A stretch of 64,000 bases of DNA from PLanc-01 sp034678485 (lineage in GTDB: Bacteria; Planctomycetota; Phycisphaerae; Sedimentisphaerales; Anaerobacaceae). Shown here piece after piece: positions 45,436 to 54,586 of this stretch; the stretch's first letter is position 1; each line of letters starts with the position of its first letter. The position numbers were made by a program, and so were the translations under genes. The notes beneath the pieces are model-generated. The model worked only from the letters and a program-made list of their open reading frames with translations, did not search any database and was not told the DNA's origin. Where the stretch lies: NCBI GenBank assembly GCA_034678485.1, contig JAXDBU010000166.1, positions 3,002 through 67,001 of the forward strand. Direction: 5' to 3'.

Positions 45436-46140
45436 CTACAACATGTGACGCTGTCGCAGGAATCCGACGACACAACTGCCCAAAGCACAGAGCACAATGG
45501 CGCCCGGAGCCGGAATCGTTGAAATCAGTCCGATCATGCTCTGATTCGGAGTGATCGAGCCATCCACATTGACCGTGTACAGGTTCAGGACAACGACACT
45601 GCCGTCGTTTTCCCAGCCGTCCGCGATGGCGTCCAGTGCGGCCTGGTAGAACTTGTCCTCAAGCGAATCATCGCCGTCAGTCCATGTCTTGCCGGCCTCA
45701 TCCTCGATGTACCAGACCACGTTCTGCAGGGCTCCCGCCGAAGCGGCCCGCTCGTCCCCAACCTCGTAGTCGTAGTCGGCCAGCGTGCCGGCACGGAACT
45801 CGGAGTACAGATAGGCCGTCAGATCGTTCAGTGTATCGCCGCCCTCATCGCCGAGCGGCTCGTCTGTGATGATGCCCCCGCCCAGCGCCTCGTCATTGAT
45901 CTCGACCTTGTACTTCTGGCCCCCGGAACTGACGTGCTCCGGTATTTCCAGGCAGAAGCTCCCGAATTTCTCGGAACTCCCCAGGAGAGCCGCGAGTTCC
46001 GCATTGGGCGTGAGCGTATACTCCCCGCCGTCCCCAGCATAGTAACCCGTGTTTCGCTTGACGGAGACCGTGGGGGTAGCCACCGCCGAGCCGGCCATCA
46101 GCAAACAAGCCAACAGCACACACACACTCATCTTTGTCAT
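45436..46140 (-). CDS. Secreted protein with PEP-CTERM-like (PAPGAI) C-terminus and possible thioester domain
   Basis: A protein of 234 residues from ATG 46140, with GGAGGTG upstream and a signal peptide (SVCVLLACLLMAGSAVA). The C-terminus TIPAPGAIVLCALGSCVV followed by GFLRQRHML has the tripartite motif, hydrophobic helix and basic tail of exosortase-type sorting signals in the Phycisphaerae variant. The mature part has FGSFCLEIPEH (Cys63) and AGALQNVVWYIED (Gln139). This pair resembles the Cys and Gln that form the internal thioester in TED adhesin domains and in PEP-CTERM proteins with FC.E...Q.AIW motifs. It is probably processed and anchored by an exosortase/archaeosortase-like enzyme encoded elsewhere. 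Confidence 0.82.
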   Translation of the reverse strand: MTKMSVCVLLACLLMAGSAVATPTVSVKRNTGYYAGDGGEYTLTPNAELAALLGSSEKFGSFCLEIPEHVSSGGQKYKVEINDEALGGGIITDEPLGDEGGDTLNDLTAYLYSEFRAGTLADYDYEVGDERAASAGALQNVVWYIEDEAGKTWTDGDDSLEDKFYQAALDAIADGWENDGSVVVLNLYTVNVDGSITPNQSMIGLISTIPAPGAIVLCALGSCVVGFLRQRHML

Positions 46141-46412
46141 TTCATCACCTCCAATCCTACAACCACGATCCTGCACGTTTTCTGAAGTGGAGTCACTTCG
46201 ACGGTTTCTCCCGCCCCAGCAGCCGAGCGCCCTGTCTGTCTATTTTGGCTGGGCTGCTGGACCCCAAGTTTTTTGTCAACGCACTTCCCTTCCAAGGCAA
46301 CGGTTCAATAGAACAAGCCTGCACAAGGATGCGCAACGCCTCCACACACAGGCACACGCTCCTTTGGATCACTTCCGGTTGATACCCGTACCTCCTCCTT
46401 GAGGTTACCCGA

Positions 46413-46442
46413 ATATACTCCTTCACACAGACTCTTGTCAAC
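46413..46442 (-). promoter_or_regulatory. Strong promoter with a long leader for the PAPGAI gene
   Basis: On the minus strand TTGACA (46442-46437), an 18-base spacer and TATATT (46418-46413). The start near 46406 gives a leader of about 265 bases to ATG 46140. The leader holds an inverted pair CCAGCAGCC / GGCTGCTGG (near 46255 and 46220). No known riboswitch is recognised. The rest of the 664-base spacer 46141-46804 has no gene. Confidence 0.6.
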
Positions 46443-46804
46443 CTAATTTGTGGACGCAGCATTGTGTTTTTTCTGGGGGTGCGAGCAGCCAAATGACACG
46501 AGACGTCCGCAAGACATGCCTTATTGGTGGTAGGAATTGTGTTGCATATGAATGATACGACAGGGGCCTTCGGTCTCCAACACTGGCTCGCTCCTCGCAC
46601 ATCACGGCCCAGATCAGGCCCGTCGTCCGGTACGCCCGTCCGGTGCGGCTTCGTCTAACGCAACAGCGCGAACCGTTTGTCCCGGATGCCTGGGGGGCGT
46701 CTCTGCTTCCCGGAAGGGTTTCAACGATCGGAATGCTCGTAAGCTCCTGATATACAATGTGTTATACCCACATGGACACGTGGGATCAGCCCGCAAGGGA
46801 GACC

Positions 46805-46888
46805 GGAGCAGGAGGGATTCGAACCCCCGGTGCCTTTCGACACAACGGTTTTCAAGACCGTCGCCTTAAGCCACTCGGCCACTGCTCC
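46805..46888 (-). tRNA. tRNA-Ser (UGA anticodon)
   Basis: The minus strand reads GGAGCAG...CTGCTCC as a perfect 7-bp acceptor stem, with a D arm around GAGTGGCTTAAGGC and an anticodon arm ACGGT-CTTGAAA-ACCGT (anticodon TGA). A long variable arm (about 15 bases, TGTGTCGAAAGGCACC) follows, then the T arm with GGTTCGAATC. The long variable arm and anticodon identify serine. CCA is not encoded. A weak promoter (TTGCAG, 17 bases, TAGAGT) lies about 60 bases upstream. Confidence 0.96.
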
Positions 46889-47124
46889 ATCCTGGCCCGC
46901 CGGCGATCCGAGCGACATGGCGCCGAACCTGCCCCCGGCGAGCCTGTTCTACTCTACACGACAAGGGGGATTTCTGCAAGAAGGTCAATGACGACCTGGT
47001 CATGGCATATCCGAACCGCGAAAAAAAAATGACCGAGAAGAACAGAAAAACTGCCGGCAAGATGCTAACACGACCTCTCCGTTTCCCAAGGTTCGCCTGG
47101 CGCCGGGCTCAGTCGCTCGGACGG

Positions 47125-47487
47125 TCATCCCCCCAGGCCGAGGAGACGAATCTGCTCGACGAGTCTCGTATAAACATTCATCGTAAGGTAGCACAGGCCG
47201 ATGGTAAGCCCCACGATGAAGACCGTTGTCAGAAACTTCGATGCCATTCGGTAACGGGGGTTGAGCCAGACCAACGGCAGGGCCAACGGCCCGAGGCACA
47301 GCACGGCCATTATGACAGCAGACGTCGAGAAGTACCATTTCGACCTCGGCTGCGGTGCGCCGCACTGATCCAGGAATTCACCACAGAAGCGGCATTTGAT
47401 CGCTTCGGCCTGGATCTGTTCAGCACAGAAAGGGCACTTCTTGCCCTCAGAGGCTCGATTTTCCTGTTCCAGCAACATCGTCTCCAC
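47125..47487 (-). CDS. Small zinc-ribbon membrane protein
   Basis: A protein of 120 residues. The start is GTG 47487 because AAAGGGA lies 6 bases upstream; an ATG three codons later would be too far from it. Residues 15-40 form a zinc ribbon, KKCPFCAEQIQAEAIKCRFC. Two transmembrane helices follow (FSTSAVIMAVLCLGPLALPL and LTTVFIVGLTIGLCYL). This is the common bacterial zinc-ribbon plus membrane-segment layout of unknown function. It shares its strand with the ThuA gene, whose stop is 58 bases upstream, and may be cotranscribed. Confidence 0.82.
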   Translation of the reverse strand: METMLLEQENRASEGKKCPFCAEQIQAEAIKCRFCGEFLDQCGAPQPRSKWYFSTSAVIMAVLCLGPLALPLVWLNPRYRMASKFLTTVFIVGLTIGLCYLTMNVYTRLVEQIRLLGLGG

Positions 47488-47545
47488 GGCTCATCCCTTT
47501 GATTCAGTTCAGCAGGCTGGGTTCATCTCGCCATTCATCGACCAT

Positions 47546-48499
47546 TTATCGTCGGAGATTAACCCGCTCGATGATCTCGCGGGTCTTCTCGGTGGTCCAG
47601 TCCTGCGGGCGGTCTCCCTCCAGATGCGATTCCATCTCGGCCACCGTCGGCGTTCTCGTGGCGACCCCTTCCGAGGGAACCTCCACTCGGGCGATCCAGC
47701 ACACCGCGTTGAGCATTAGCTTGCGGAAATCGTTCTGGGCGTAGACCCAGTGCGTATGACCGCCTGTACAGCCGAAGCCGCGACCTCCGTTCGGGCGTTC
47801 ATAGGCCCAAGCGACGTGCTCGGGCATCCCCATGCGGGCGCGGACCGCCGGGTTGCCACTGTGCGGACCGTCCGCGCCTTTGCGTGTGCTGTCGGGTGGC
47901 ACGGCGGTCAGGATTGGGGTTACGCCCTTCATCTCGTCGCGAAACCGCATGTGATAGTACCATTCGTCATGGATGCGGAATGGCTTGACGCCTCGTGTGA
48001 TCGGGTGCCTGGGCAGCGTCTTGAACTCGGCCAGCCACGACGGGTTGACCGACCAATGCTGCTTGTAGTAGCCGCCGATCCAGTCGAGCAGGTACTTGCC
48101 GTACTCGTCGCCGGGGTCAAGGGCGTAGTGAAGAAAGGCGATCCCCACACCCTTTCGGGCCAGTTCGTCGAGGGTATTCCAGTTCGATTCGGGACCGAGC
48201 AGGCTGTTGCCGTCACAGGCAATCACGATCGCGGCGACGCCGGCAAGGACATCGGTGTCTCTCGGCCAGCCGCCTTCGACCACCTTCGCTTCGATCTGCG
48301 GCACACTCTCGTTGAGAATTCCAGCCAACAGCTTGCCGTCCGCGGTATAGGCATGGCCGCTCCAGCCGTGACTCTGATGCCCCAGGAGGAAGAGGACCCG
48401 CTTTTTTCCAGACGCGCCGTCAGCGGAACTCACTGCGCCCAACGCGGTTGATGAGACGATCGTGGTTGCCAACAATAGACCGATGAACCTGCTGCTCAT
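47546..48499 (-). CDS. Exported ThuA-like domain protein
   Basis: A protein of 317 residues with GGAGG 5 bases before the ATG and a signal peptide (FIGLLLATTIVSSTALGA). The ThuA (trehalose-utilisation, glutamine-amidotransferase-like) fold is clear: RVLFLLGHQSHGWSGHAY, VAAIVIACDGNS, LARKGVGIAFLHYAL, HPITRGVKPFRIHDEWYY and GCTGGHTHWVYAQNDF. ThuA domains take part in keto-sugar conversion in some rhizobial disaccharide pathways. In planctomycetes they are frequent in exported sugar-metabolism proteins. The usual nucleophile elbow is HYAL rather than a Cys, so it is probably not an amidotransferase. It is divergent from the glycosidase-like gene at 48667. Confidence 0.88.
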   Translation of the reverse strand: MSSRFIGLLLATTIVSSTALGAVSSADGASGKKRVLFLLGHQSHGWSGHAYTADGKLLAGILNESVPQIEAKVVEGGWPRDTDVLAGVAAIVIACDGNSLLGPESNWNTLDELARKGVGIAFLHYALDPGDEYGKYLLDWIGGYYKQHWSVNPSWLAEFKTLPRHPITRGVKPFRIHDEWYYHMRFRDEMKGVTPILTAVPPDSTRKGADGPHSGNPAVRARMGMPEHVAWAYERPNGGRGFGCTGGHTHWVYAQNDFRKLMLNAVCWIARVEVPSEGVATRTPTVAEMESHLEGDRPQDWTTEKTREIIERVNLRR

Positions 48500-48666
48500 G
48501 ACGACCTCCTTTGAACGTCCGTGGACCCAAGCGTAGCAGGCGACAGCGGACTCCGCAAGTCCAGAGGTTCTGGATGTGCGATCTTGATGCGGTTCGGCAA
48601 ATCGGTAGGATGGTAGAGGTTATCCCTTGAATCCAAGATCAGTGACTGTCTGGCGAAAGGATCGCA

Positions 48667-51600
48667 ATGATGAGGACTACTCTGGTATGCACGTCGCTGT
48701 TGTTCTTGATTCCCGCGGGGCTCCACGCGAGCGAATCGTCCGGCGTTGCCGCGTTCGACGCTGCGCCGTTCGGCTTCCATACGACGGATGCGCGGGACGC
48801 TGCGCATGAGATCCGCTGGGCGGAGCCACGCAAAATTCGTCGCGTCGTGGTCGAATTCGACGAGGGACAGATCCCTGTGGATTGGGCGAATCTCCAGGTC
48901 CAGTACTGGCACCGGGTCTGGGACGGCAAGGCCGACCCTCTGATCGTCGAGCGCGGCGCAGGCGGTGTCGGCTGGGACGCGATGGACGACTGGACCAACG
49001 GTCGCTGGATCACCGCGAAGGGCGAGGTCCGAAGGACTCCCAGCGGATGCGAGTTCACTTTCGCGCCGACCTCCTCGGACGAGATCGAGAAGGTCGCAGA
49101 TCAGGGCGTCTGCTACCGCAAGACCCTGGCGATTCGTATCTGCAACGCGGGGCCGTCCGTTCCGTCTCGGTTCCGCGTGTACACGGATTCCGTCTGCAAA
49201 CCCCTGCGAGTGCGAGTCCAGTTCGGCCGGCCCCAGGAGCCGACCTTCCAGGCCAGCGGGACGGAATCAGGCCGGATCGAGGTCTTCAACGGCCAGGTTG
49301 TTTCCATCCGGGCCATCGATGCGACCGCCGACGTCGCAGCCGATCTCGGATGGACCTTGAAGCCGCCGGAGGCGGCCGGGATTGCAGTCGATCTTGTGAC
49401 GGCCGCCGATCCTATCGACGGTCGCTACGACCGGACGATTGTGACCGTCCGCTCCAGTGCCAGGCCCTTCTCCTTCGCGGCCGACGAGGTCGCCAGAGGT
49501 GACCGTATTCTCGTGGACGACCTGGGCACGCTTGTGACGGATTTGGACGACTCCATTTCCCTGGAGGACTATCGGGCTGCCCTCAAACGGGAGTTCGGCG
49601 GCCAGACCGTCTACGATCGCGTGGCGGTCGAAGGCGAGCAGACGCTGTCGGAAGCCTGGAACGACATGCCTCTGAAGCGTCCGCTGTACTTCGTGCACGG
49701 CCTGCCGGGTAATCGCAACACGATGCGCCAGAATCCCAACGGCGAGATCGAAGTCACCTCGGTCGGTCGATGGTTCGATGTGCAGCGCAGTCCCCGCGAC
49801 AGCGAACGCAAGCTCTGGAACGGGGACCGCCTGCAGGTCTCTCTCGGTTTGCCCGATGAAGCGCTTCGTGGGGGCCGGGAATTGCGGGAAGGCTATCTGC
49901 CTGTCCTGCGGACTTGGTGGCAGCAGGGCCCCCTGTACTACGAGCAAAGGACCCTGCTGACCGCCCCCGAACTGAGTCACATCGCGCTGGATACGCCGAC
50001 CGTCCTGCTGGTGCAAGTGCGTGTGGTCAATACATCCGATTTGCAGGAAGCTGACGCCGGCCTGCGATTCACGACCCACGCCGGAGGCAATGAGAGACTG
50101 ATTCTCAAGGACAATCGCGTCCTGGCTGTCTCCGGTCAGGGCGAGCGGTTGCGCGTCCTGGTCGATACGCAGGGGCAGGAGGGCCTTGCACAGGATGGAC
50201 GGGCGGTGAAGTGGACTGCGAACCTCAAGCCAGGCCAGAGCAGGACGCTCCACGTCGCGATTCCCTCGATCACGTTGGCGAGCGACGAGGAGATCGAGAC
50301 CGTCGCGAAGCTCGATTTTGATGCGGAGGCCTCGCGGGTCTGTGCCTTCTGGCGGGACCTGACCGCACAGGGCACGCAGATCACGACGCCCGAGCCCTGG
50401 CTGAACGACTTCTACAAGTCCCATCTCCGGCATCTGCTCGTCAACTGCTTCAAGGAACTCGACACCGACTCCCTCCACGCGCACGTGGGCACGTTCCACT
50501 ACGGGGTCTACCCGAACGAGTCGATCATGATGGTCAGCGACCTGGACCGGCGAGGATATCACGACGAGGCGCGTCGCAACTACGACGCGTTCCTGCACTA
50601 CCAGGGAACCGTCTCGATGCCAGGCAACTTCCAGAGTGCCGAAGGCCAGTTCTACGGCGCCGGCGGCCACGAGACCGGCGGCTACAACAAGAGCCACGGC
50701 TACGTCATGTGGGGCATGGCCCAGCATTGGTGGTTCACTCGCGACCGCCGGTGGATGGACAAGGCGGCGCCCGGCATGATCAAGGCCTGCGAGTGGGTGA
50801 TTCGCGAACGACGAGCCACCATGACCGCCAGACCGGACGGGAGCAGACCCCTGGAGTACGGGTGGCTGCCTGCCGGCTCGCTCGAAGACGTCACCGACTA
50901 CTGGCACTGGCTCGCGACGAACAGCGCGACGGTATGGGGATTCCGGGCGCTCGCCGATGCCCTTGCGGATGCAGGTCATCCCGAGGGCAAACGATTGCAG
51001 GCCGAGGCGCGAGCCTACTACGACGACTTCATGCGCGGCATTACGGAATCGCGAATCCAGTGTCCTGTGGTCCGCCTGCGGGACGGGACCTATGTCCCGA
51101 AGATCCCCTCGCGACTCTACGAGCGAGGCCGGGCCCACGGCTGGCTCCGCGAGACGCTCGAAGGACCGCTGTTCCTGCCTGCCTATGGTCTGCTGGCGCC
51201 CGACGCCCCCGAGACCCGCTGGGTGCTCAAGGACTACGAGGACAACCTCTACATCTCCGACCGTTACGGCTACGCGATTCCCGCCTACGACACCTTCTGG
51301 TTCTCCCGCGGCGGGTTCTCCATGCAGGCGAACCTGCTTGACGGGCCGTTGCCATACCTGTGGCGCGACGATATCAAGCAGTTCCTGCGCGCGTACTTCA
51401 ACGGCTTCGCGTCCGCGTTCTATCCCGAAATCCGCATGTGCAACGAGCACTCGCTGCCCGAGCTGGGCTACCCTCGCGGCGACCATTTCAAGACCTCCGA
51501 CGAAGCCCAGTCCACCTACTGGTTACGGCTGATGTTCCTCAACGAGCAGGGGAGCGACCTCTATCTCGGCCAGGCGATTCCTCGCTACTGGTTGGCGAAT

Positions 51601-51882
51601 GGCAACCGAATCGGCATCGAGCGGGCTGCCTCGCATTTCGGCCCGCTCTCGGTGCACTGGGAGTCCCGCGTGTCGGATCGGATTGTCAAGGTCACGCTCG
51701 ATCCACCCAGCCGCAACGTGCCCGACACAATCTACCTCCGTATCCGCCATCCGCAGGCCAGACCGATTCAGAAGGTCCTTCTGAACGGCAAACCCTACGA
51801 CCGGATCGACCGCGAGAAGGAGTGGATCATCCTGCCCGGTACACTGCAAGGTCCGCAGGTAATCGTTGCGCAGTGTCAATAG
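48667..51882 (+). CDS. Large secreted (alpha/alpha)6-barrel glycosidase-like protein
   Basis: A protein of 1071 residues with AAAGGA 6 bases before ATG 48667 and a signal peptide (TLVCTSLLFLIPAGLHA). The N-terminal 550 residues are beta-sandwich-like. Residues about 580-960 have the helical, aromatic-rich pattern of six-hairpin glycosidases: LHAHVGTFHYGVYPNESIMM, GGHETGGYNKSHGYVMWGMA, ACEWVIRERRA and YGYAIPAYDTFWFSRGGF. A small C-terminal beta domain closes it (IYLRIRHP, KVLLNGKPY). The layout resembles GH78, GH63 and GH95-type enzymes, but the family is not certain and no catalytic pair can be assigned. It is probably a secreted enzyme for complex glycans. Confidence 0.82.
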   Translation: MMRTTLVCTSLLFLIPAGLHASESSGVAAFDAAPFGFHTTDARDAAHEIRWAEPRKIRRVVVEFDEGQIPVDWANLQVQYWHRVWDGKADPLIVERGAGGVGWDAMDDWTNGRWITAKGEVRRTPSGCEFTFAPTSSDEIEKVADQGVCYRKTLAIRICNAGPSVPSRFRVYTDSVCKPLRVRVQFGRPQEPTFQASGTESGRIEVFNGQVVSIRAIDATADVAADLGWTLKPPEAAGIAVDLVTAADPIDGRYDRTIVTVRSSARPFSFAADEVARGDRILVDDLGTLVTDLDDSISLEDYRAALKREFGGQTVYDRVAVEGEQTLSEAWNDMPLKRPLYFVHGLPGNRNTMRQNPNGEIEVTSVGRWFDVQRSPRDSERKLWNGDRLQVSLGLPDEALRGGRELREGYLPVLRTWWQQGPLYYEQRTLLTAPELSHIALDTPTVLLVQVRVVNTSDLQEADAGLRFTTHAGGNERLILKDNRVLAVSGQGERLRVLVDTQGQEGLAQDGRAVKWTANLKPGQSRTLHVAIPSITLASDEEIETVAKLDFDAEASRVCAFWRDLTAQGTQITTPEPWLNDFYKSHLRHLLVNCFKELDTDSLHAHVGTFHYGVYPNESIMMVSDLDRRGYHDEARRNYDAFLHYQGTVSMPGNFQSAEGQFYGAGGHETGGYNKSHGYVMWGMAQHWWFTRDRRWMDKAAPGMIKACEWVIRERRATMTARPDGSRPLEYGWLPAGSLEDVTDYWHWLATNSATVWGFRALADALADAGHPEGKRLQAEARAYYDDFMRGITESRIQCPVVRLRDGTYVPKIPSRLYERGRAHGWLRETLEGPLFLPAYGLLAPDAPETRWVLKDYEDNLYISDRYGYAIPAYDTFWFSRGGFSMQANLLDGPLPYLWRDDIKQFLRAYFNGFASAFYPEIRMCNEHSLPELGYPRGDHFKTSDEAQSTYWLRLMFLNEQGSDLYLGQAIPRYWLANGNRIGIERAASHFGPLSVHWESRVSDRIVKVTLDPPSRNVPDTIYLRIRHPQARPIQKVLLNGKPYDRIDREKEWIILPGTLQGPQVIVAQCQ

Positions 51883-52067
51883 GACGACGACCGTGGACAC
51901 CGTCTGATTCCATGCCGGGCTTAGGCGGGAGGGTTTTCTCTGGTCGGAGAAAGGGACGCGTCGTATGATACCGGGCGGCAGGAAAGCAATACGCCTCATC
52001 AGGAGACGTTCCGCGGCGCGGACGCCGGCGGGCTGCTTTCCAGTTTTGTTCGTTTGGAGAGTTGGAC

Positions 52068-53099
52068 ATGAAGGCTCTGGTCAAACGCAAGGCAGAGGTC
52101 GGCCTCTGGATGGAGGAAGTGCCTGTGCCGCGAATCGATATTAACGATGTGTTGATCGAAGTCGTCAAGACCTCGATCTGCGGCACGGACGTGCACATCT
52201 ACAACTGGGACGCCTGGGCCCGGAAGACGATCAAAGTGCCCATGGTCGTCGGACACGAGTTCGTCGGGCGGATCGTGGAAATCGGCAGCAACGTACACGA
52301 CTTTCATGTGGGCGACCTCGTCAGTGCGGAAGGGCACGTCGTCTGCGGACGTTGTCGCAACTGCCTGGCCGGCCGGCGGCACCTGTGCAATGCCCCGAGT
52401 GGGATCGGGGTTAATCGCAACGGTGCATTCGCGGAGTACATCTCCGTGCCGGTCACGAACCTCTGGTACTGCGACCCCTCGATTCCGTTGGACGTTCTGA
52501 GCTGCTTCGACCCGCTGGGCAATGCGGCCCACACTGCCCTGAGCTTCAACCTTGTGGGTGAGGACGTCCTGATCACCGGCGCCGGTCCCATCGGCTGCAT
52601 GGCCGCGGGGATCGCCAAGCAAGTGGGCGCTCGTCATGTCGTGGTCACCGACCTCAATCCGTACCGTCTCGAACTGGCCACGAAGGCCGGCGCCACGCTG
52701 GCAGTCGACGTCCGGACCCAGACAGTTGAGGACGCCCAGAAGAAGCTCGGCATGAAGGAGGGTTTCGACGTGGGCCTGGAGATGTCGGGCAATCCGCAGG
52801 CGCTGCGGAGCATGATCGCCAACATGGCTCACGGCGGCAAGATCGCTCTGCTCGGCATCCTCCCTCCCACGGAGATCGACTGGAACGCGGTGGTCTTCAA
52901 CGGCCTGACGATCAAGGGCATCTATGGTCGGGAGATGTACGAGACCTGGTACAAGATGACCATGCTCATCCAGGGCGGCCTGGACATTACGCCGCTGATT
53001 ACCCACCGATTCCCCTACGCCGAATTCCAGAAGGGATTCGACGCGATGCGATCCGGGAACTCGGGCAAAGTCGTGCTGACCTGGAAGAACGGAATGTGA
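52068..53099 (+). CDS. tdh: L-threonine 3-dehydrogenase
   Basis: A protein of 343 residues from ATG 52068 with GGAGAG 7 bases upstream. It oxidises L-threonine to 2-amino-3-ketobutyrate with NAD in the cytoplasm. Zinc-dependent alcohol dehydrogenase features are complete: the catalytic zinc ligands in SICGTDVHIYNWD and VVGHEF, the structural zinc site CGRCRNCLAGRRHLC, and the NAD-binding VLITGAGPIGCMAAGIA. Its length matches the E. coli enzyme closely. The kbl gene for the next step follows after a 215-base spacer carrying a large inverted repeat. Confidence 0.95.
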   Translation: MKALVKRKAEVGLWMEEVPVPRIDINDVLIEVVKTSICGTDVHIYNWDAWARKTIKVPMVVGHEFVGRIVEIGSNVHDFHVGDLVSAEGHVVCGRCRNCLAGRRHLCNAPSGIGVNRNGAFAEYISVPVTNLWYCDPSIPLDVLSCFDPLGNAAHTALSFNLVGEDVLITGAGPIGCMAAGIAKQVGARHVVVTDLNPYRLELATKAGATLAVDVRTQTVEDAQKKLGMKEGFDVGLEMSGNPQALRSMIANMAHGGKIALLGILPPTEIDWNAVVFNGLTIKGIYGREMYETWYKMTMLIQGGLDITPLITHRFPYAEFQKGFDAMRSGNSGKVVLTWKNGM

Positions 53100-53137
53100 C
53101 GCGGGCATGTCGCCCGTATGTCCCGTATTGCTGAAAC

Positions 53138-53262
53138 AAACTCGAAATCCGAAACAAGCATGAATGACCGAAACGCAAAATCCGAAACGGCTCCCGCCGG
53201 ATCGCGACAGCGTTTTGGACATTTGGGTTTTGTGCTTTGCATCTGTTTCGGATTTCGAGTTT
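53138..53262. repeat. Perfect 19-bp inverted repeat between tdh and kbl
   Basis: AAACTCGAAATCCGAAACA (53138-53156) and TGTTTCGGATTTCGAGTTT (53244-53262) are exactly complementary. The loop contains more degenerate copies of AATCCGAAAC. This text type is a dispersed non-coding repeat in several bacterial groups. It makes a strong hairpin in the intercistronic RNA. Confidence 0.75.
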
Positions 53263-53314
53263 CGTGCTTCGGATTTCTGACAGCAGGCAGGCTTGCTGTC
53301 GGGAGGATGTGAAT

Positions 53315-54502
53315 ATGTTTGGCGACATGAAGACGTACCTGGTCGGGCAGCTCGACGAGATTCGCCGGGCGGGGTTGGAGAAGCCCGAGCGGATCATCAC
53401 GAGCCCCCAGGGCAATCGGATCACGGTCTTGACCGGCCAGTCCGTGATCAACATGTGCACGAACAACTATCTCGGTTTGGGCAACCATCCCGACGTGATC
53501 CAGGCCGCCAAGGCCAGCTACGAGAAATGGGGTTTCGGCCTGGGCTCCGTGCGGTTCATCTGTGGGACCCAGCAGCTCCATAAGGATCTCGAAGCCGCGG
53601 TCTCGCGATTCCTCCGCACCGAGGACACGATCATCTACGGCTCCTGCTTCGACGCCAACGGCGGCCTGTTCGAGACGCTGCTCGGACCCGAGGACGTCAT
53701 CATCAGCGACCAGTTGAACCACGCGAGCATCATCGACGGGGTGCGCCTGTGCAAGGCCCAGCGTCTGCGGTACAACAACAGCGACATGGCGGACCTCGAC
53801 GAGAAACTCCAGTCCGCCAAGTCGTCGCGGTTCCGCCTGATTGCCACCGATGGCGTCTTCTCGATGGACGGCTACGTCGCCAAACTCGACGAGATCTGCG
53901 ACCTCGCGGACAAGTACGACGCGTTGGTGATGAGCGACGATTGCCACGCGGCGGGCGTTGTCGGCAAGACCGGGCGGGGCACCACGGAATACCGCGGCGT
54001 CATGGGTCGGGTGGACATCATTACAGGCACGTTCGGCAAGGCCCTCGGCGGCGCCAGCGGCGGCTTCACCTCGGGCCGCAGAGAGATCATCCAGATGCTC
54101 CGTCAGCGGAGTCGGCCGTACCTGTTCTCGAACACCCTGGCGCCGGCGATCGCCGCCGGCTCCCTCAAGGCCATCGAGATGCTCGAACGCTCGACGGAAC
54201 TTGTGGACCGTCTCCGCGACAACACGCTCTATTTCCGCGAGCGGATCGCCAGGACCGGCCTGAAGGTCCTCCCGGGCGACCATCCCATCACGCCCATCAT
54301 GCTGGGCGACGCGGCGCTGGCGCAGGAGATGGCCCGACGTATGTTGGAAAAGGGCGTCTACTGCATCGGCTTCTCGTACCCGGTGGTCCCGCAGGGTCAG
54401 GCCCGCATTCGAACGCAGGTCTGCGCCGCCCACACGCGCGACGACCTGGACTTCGCAGCGCGGAAGTTCGCGGAGGTCGCGAAAGAGCTGGGCCTGACCT
54501 GA
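53315..54502 (+). CDS. kbl: 2-amino-3-ketobutyrate coenzyme A ligase (glycine C-acetyltransferase)
   Basis: A protein of 395 residues from ATG 53315 with GGAGG 8 bases upstream; longer readings would run into the repeat. It is a PLP enzyme of the alpha-oxoamine synthase family. It splits 2-amino-3-ketobutyrate with CoA to glycine and acetyl-CoA, completing threonine catabolism with Tdh. Visible segments: NMCTNNYLGLGNHP, SCFDANGGLFE, VMSDDCHAAGVVG, and TGTFGKALGGASGG, whose Lys binds PLP. The length fits the E. coli enzyme. Confidence 0.95.
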   Translation: MFGDMKTYLVGQLDEIRRAGLEKPERIITSPQGNRITVLTGQSVINMCTNNYLGLGNHPDVIQAAKASYEKWGFGLGSVRFICGTQQLHKDLEAAVSRFLRTEDTIIYGSCFDANGGLFETLLGPEDVIISDQLNHASIIDGVRLCKAQRLRYNNSDMADLDEKLQSAKSSRFRLIATDGVFSMDGYVAKLDEICDLADKYDALVMSDDCHAAGVVGKTGRGTTEYRGVMGRVDIITGTFGKALGGASGGFTSGRREIIQMLRQRSRPYLFSNTLAPAIAAGSLKAIEMLERSTELVDRLRDNTLYFRERIARTGLKVLPGDHPITPIMLGDAALAQEMARRMLEKGVYCIGFSYPVVPQGQARIRTQVCAAHTRDDLDFAARKFAEVAKELGLT

Positions 54503-54586
54503 CAGTCGTGAGGGAGAGGAGCGAGCAGGGCAGTTGCATGCTCCCTTCTGCTGCACGGACGCGGGGTGAAGAGGATGGGACCGCGT

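Noticed and set aside
46250..46280. Intrinsic terminator on the plus strand (hairpin then TTTTTT)
   Set aside because: Nine unpaired bases separate the stem from the T-run and no plus-strand gene ends nearby.
49267..51486. Open frame of 739 codons antisense to the (alpha/alpha)6 glycosidase-like gene
   Set aside because: It is a coding shadow caused by GC-rich third codon positions; no start signal or domain is seen.
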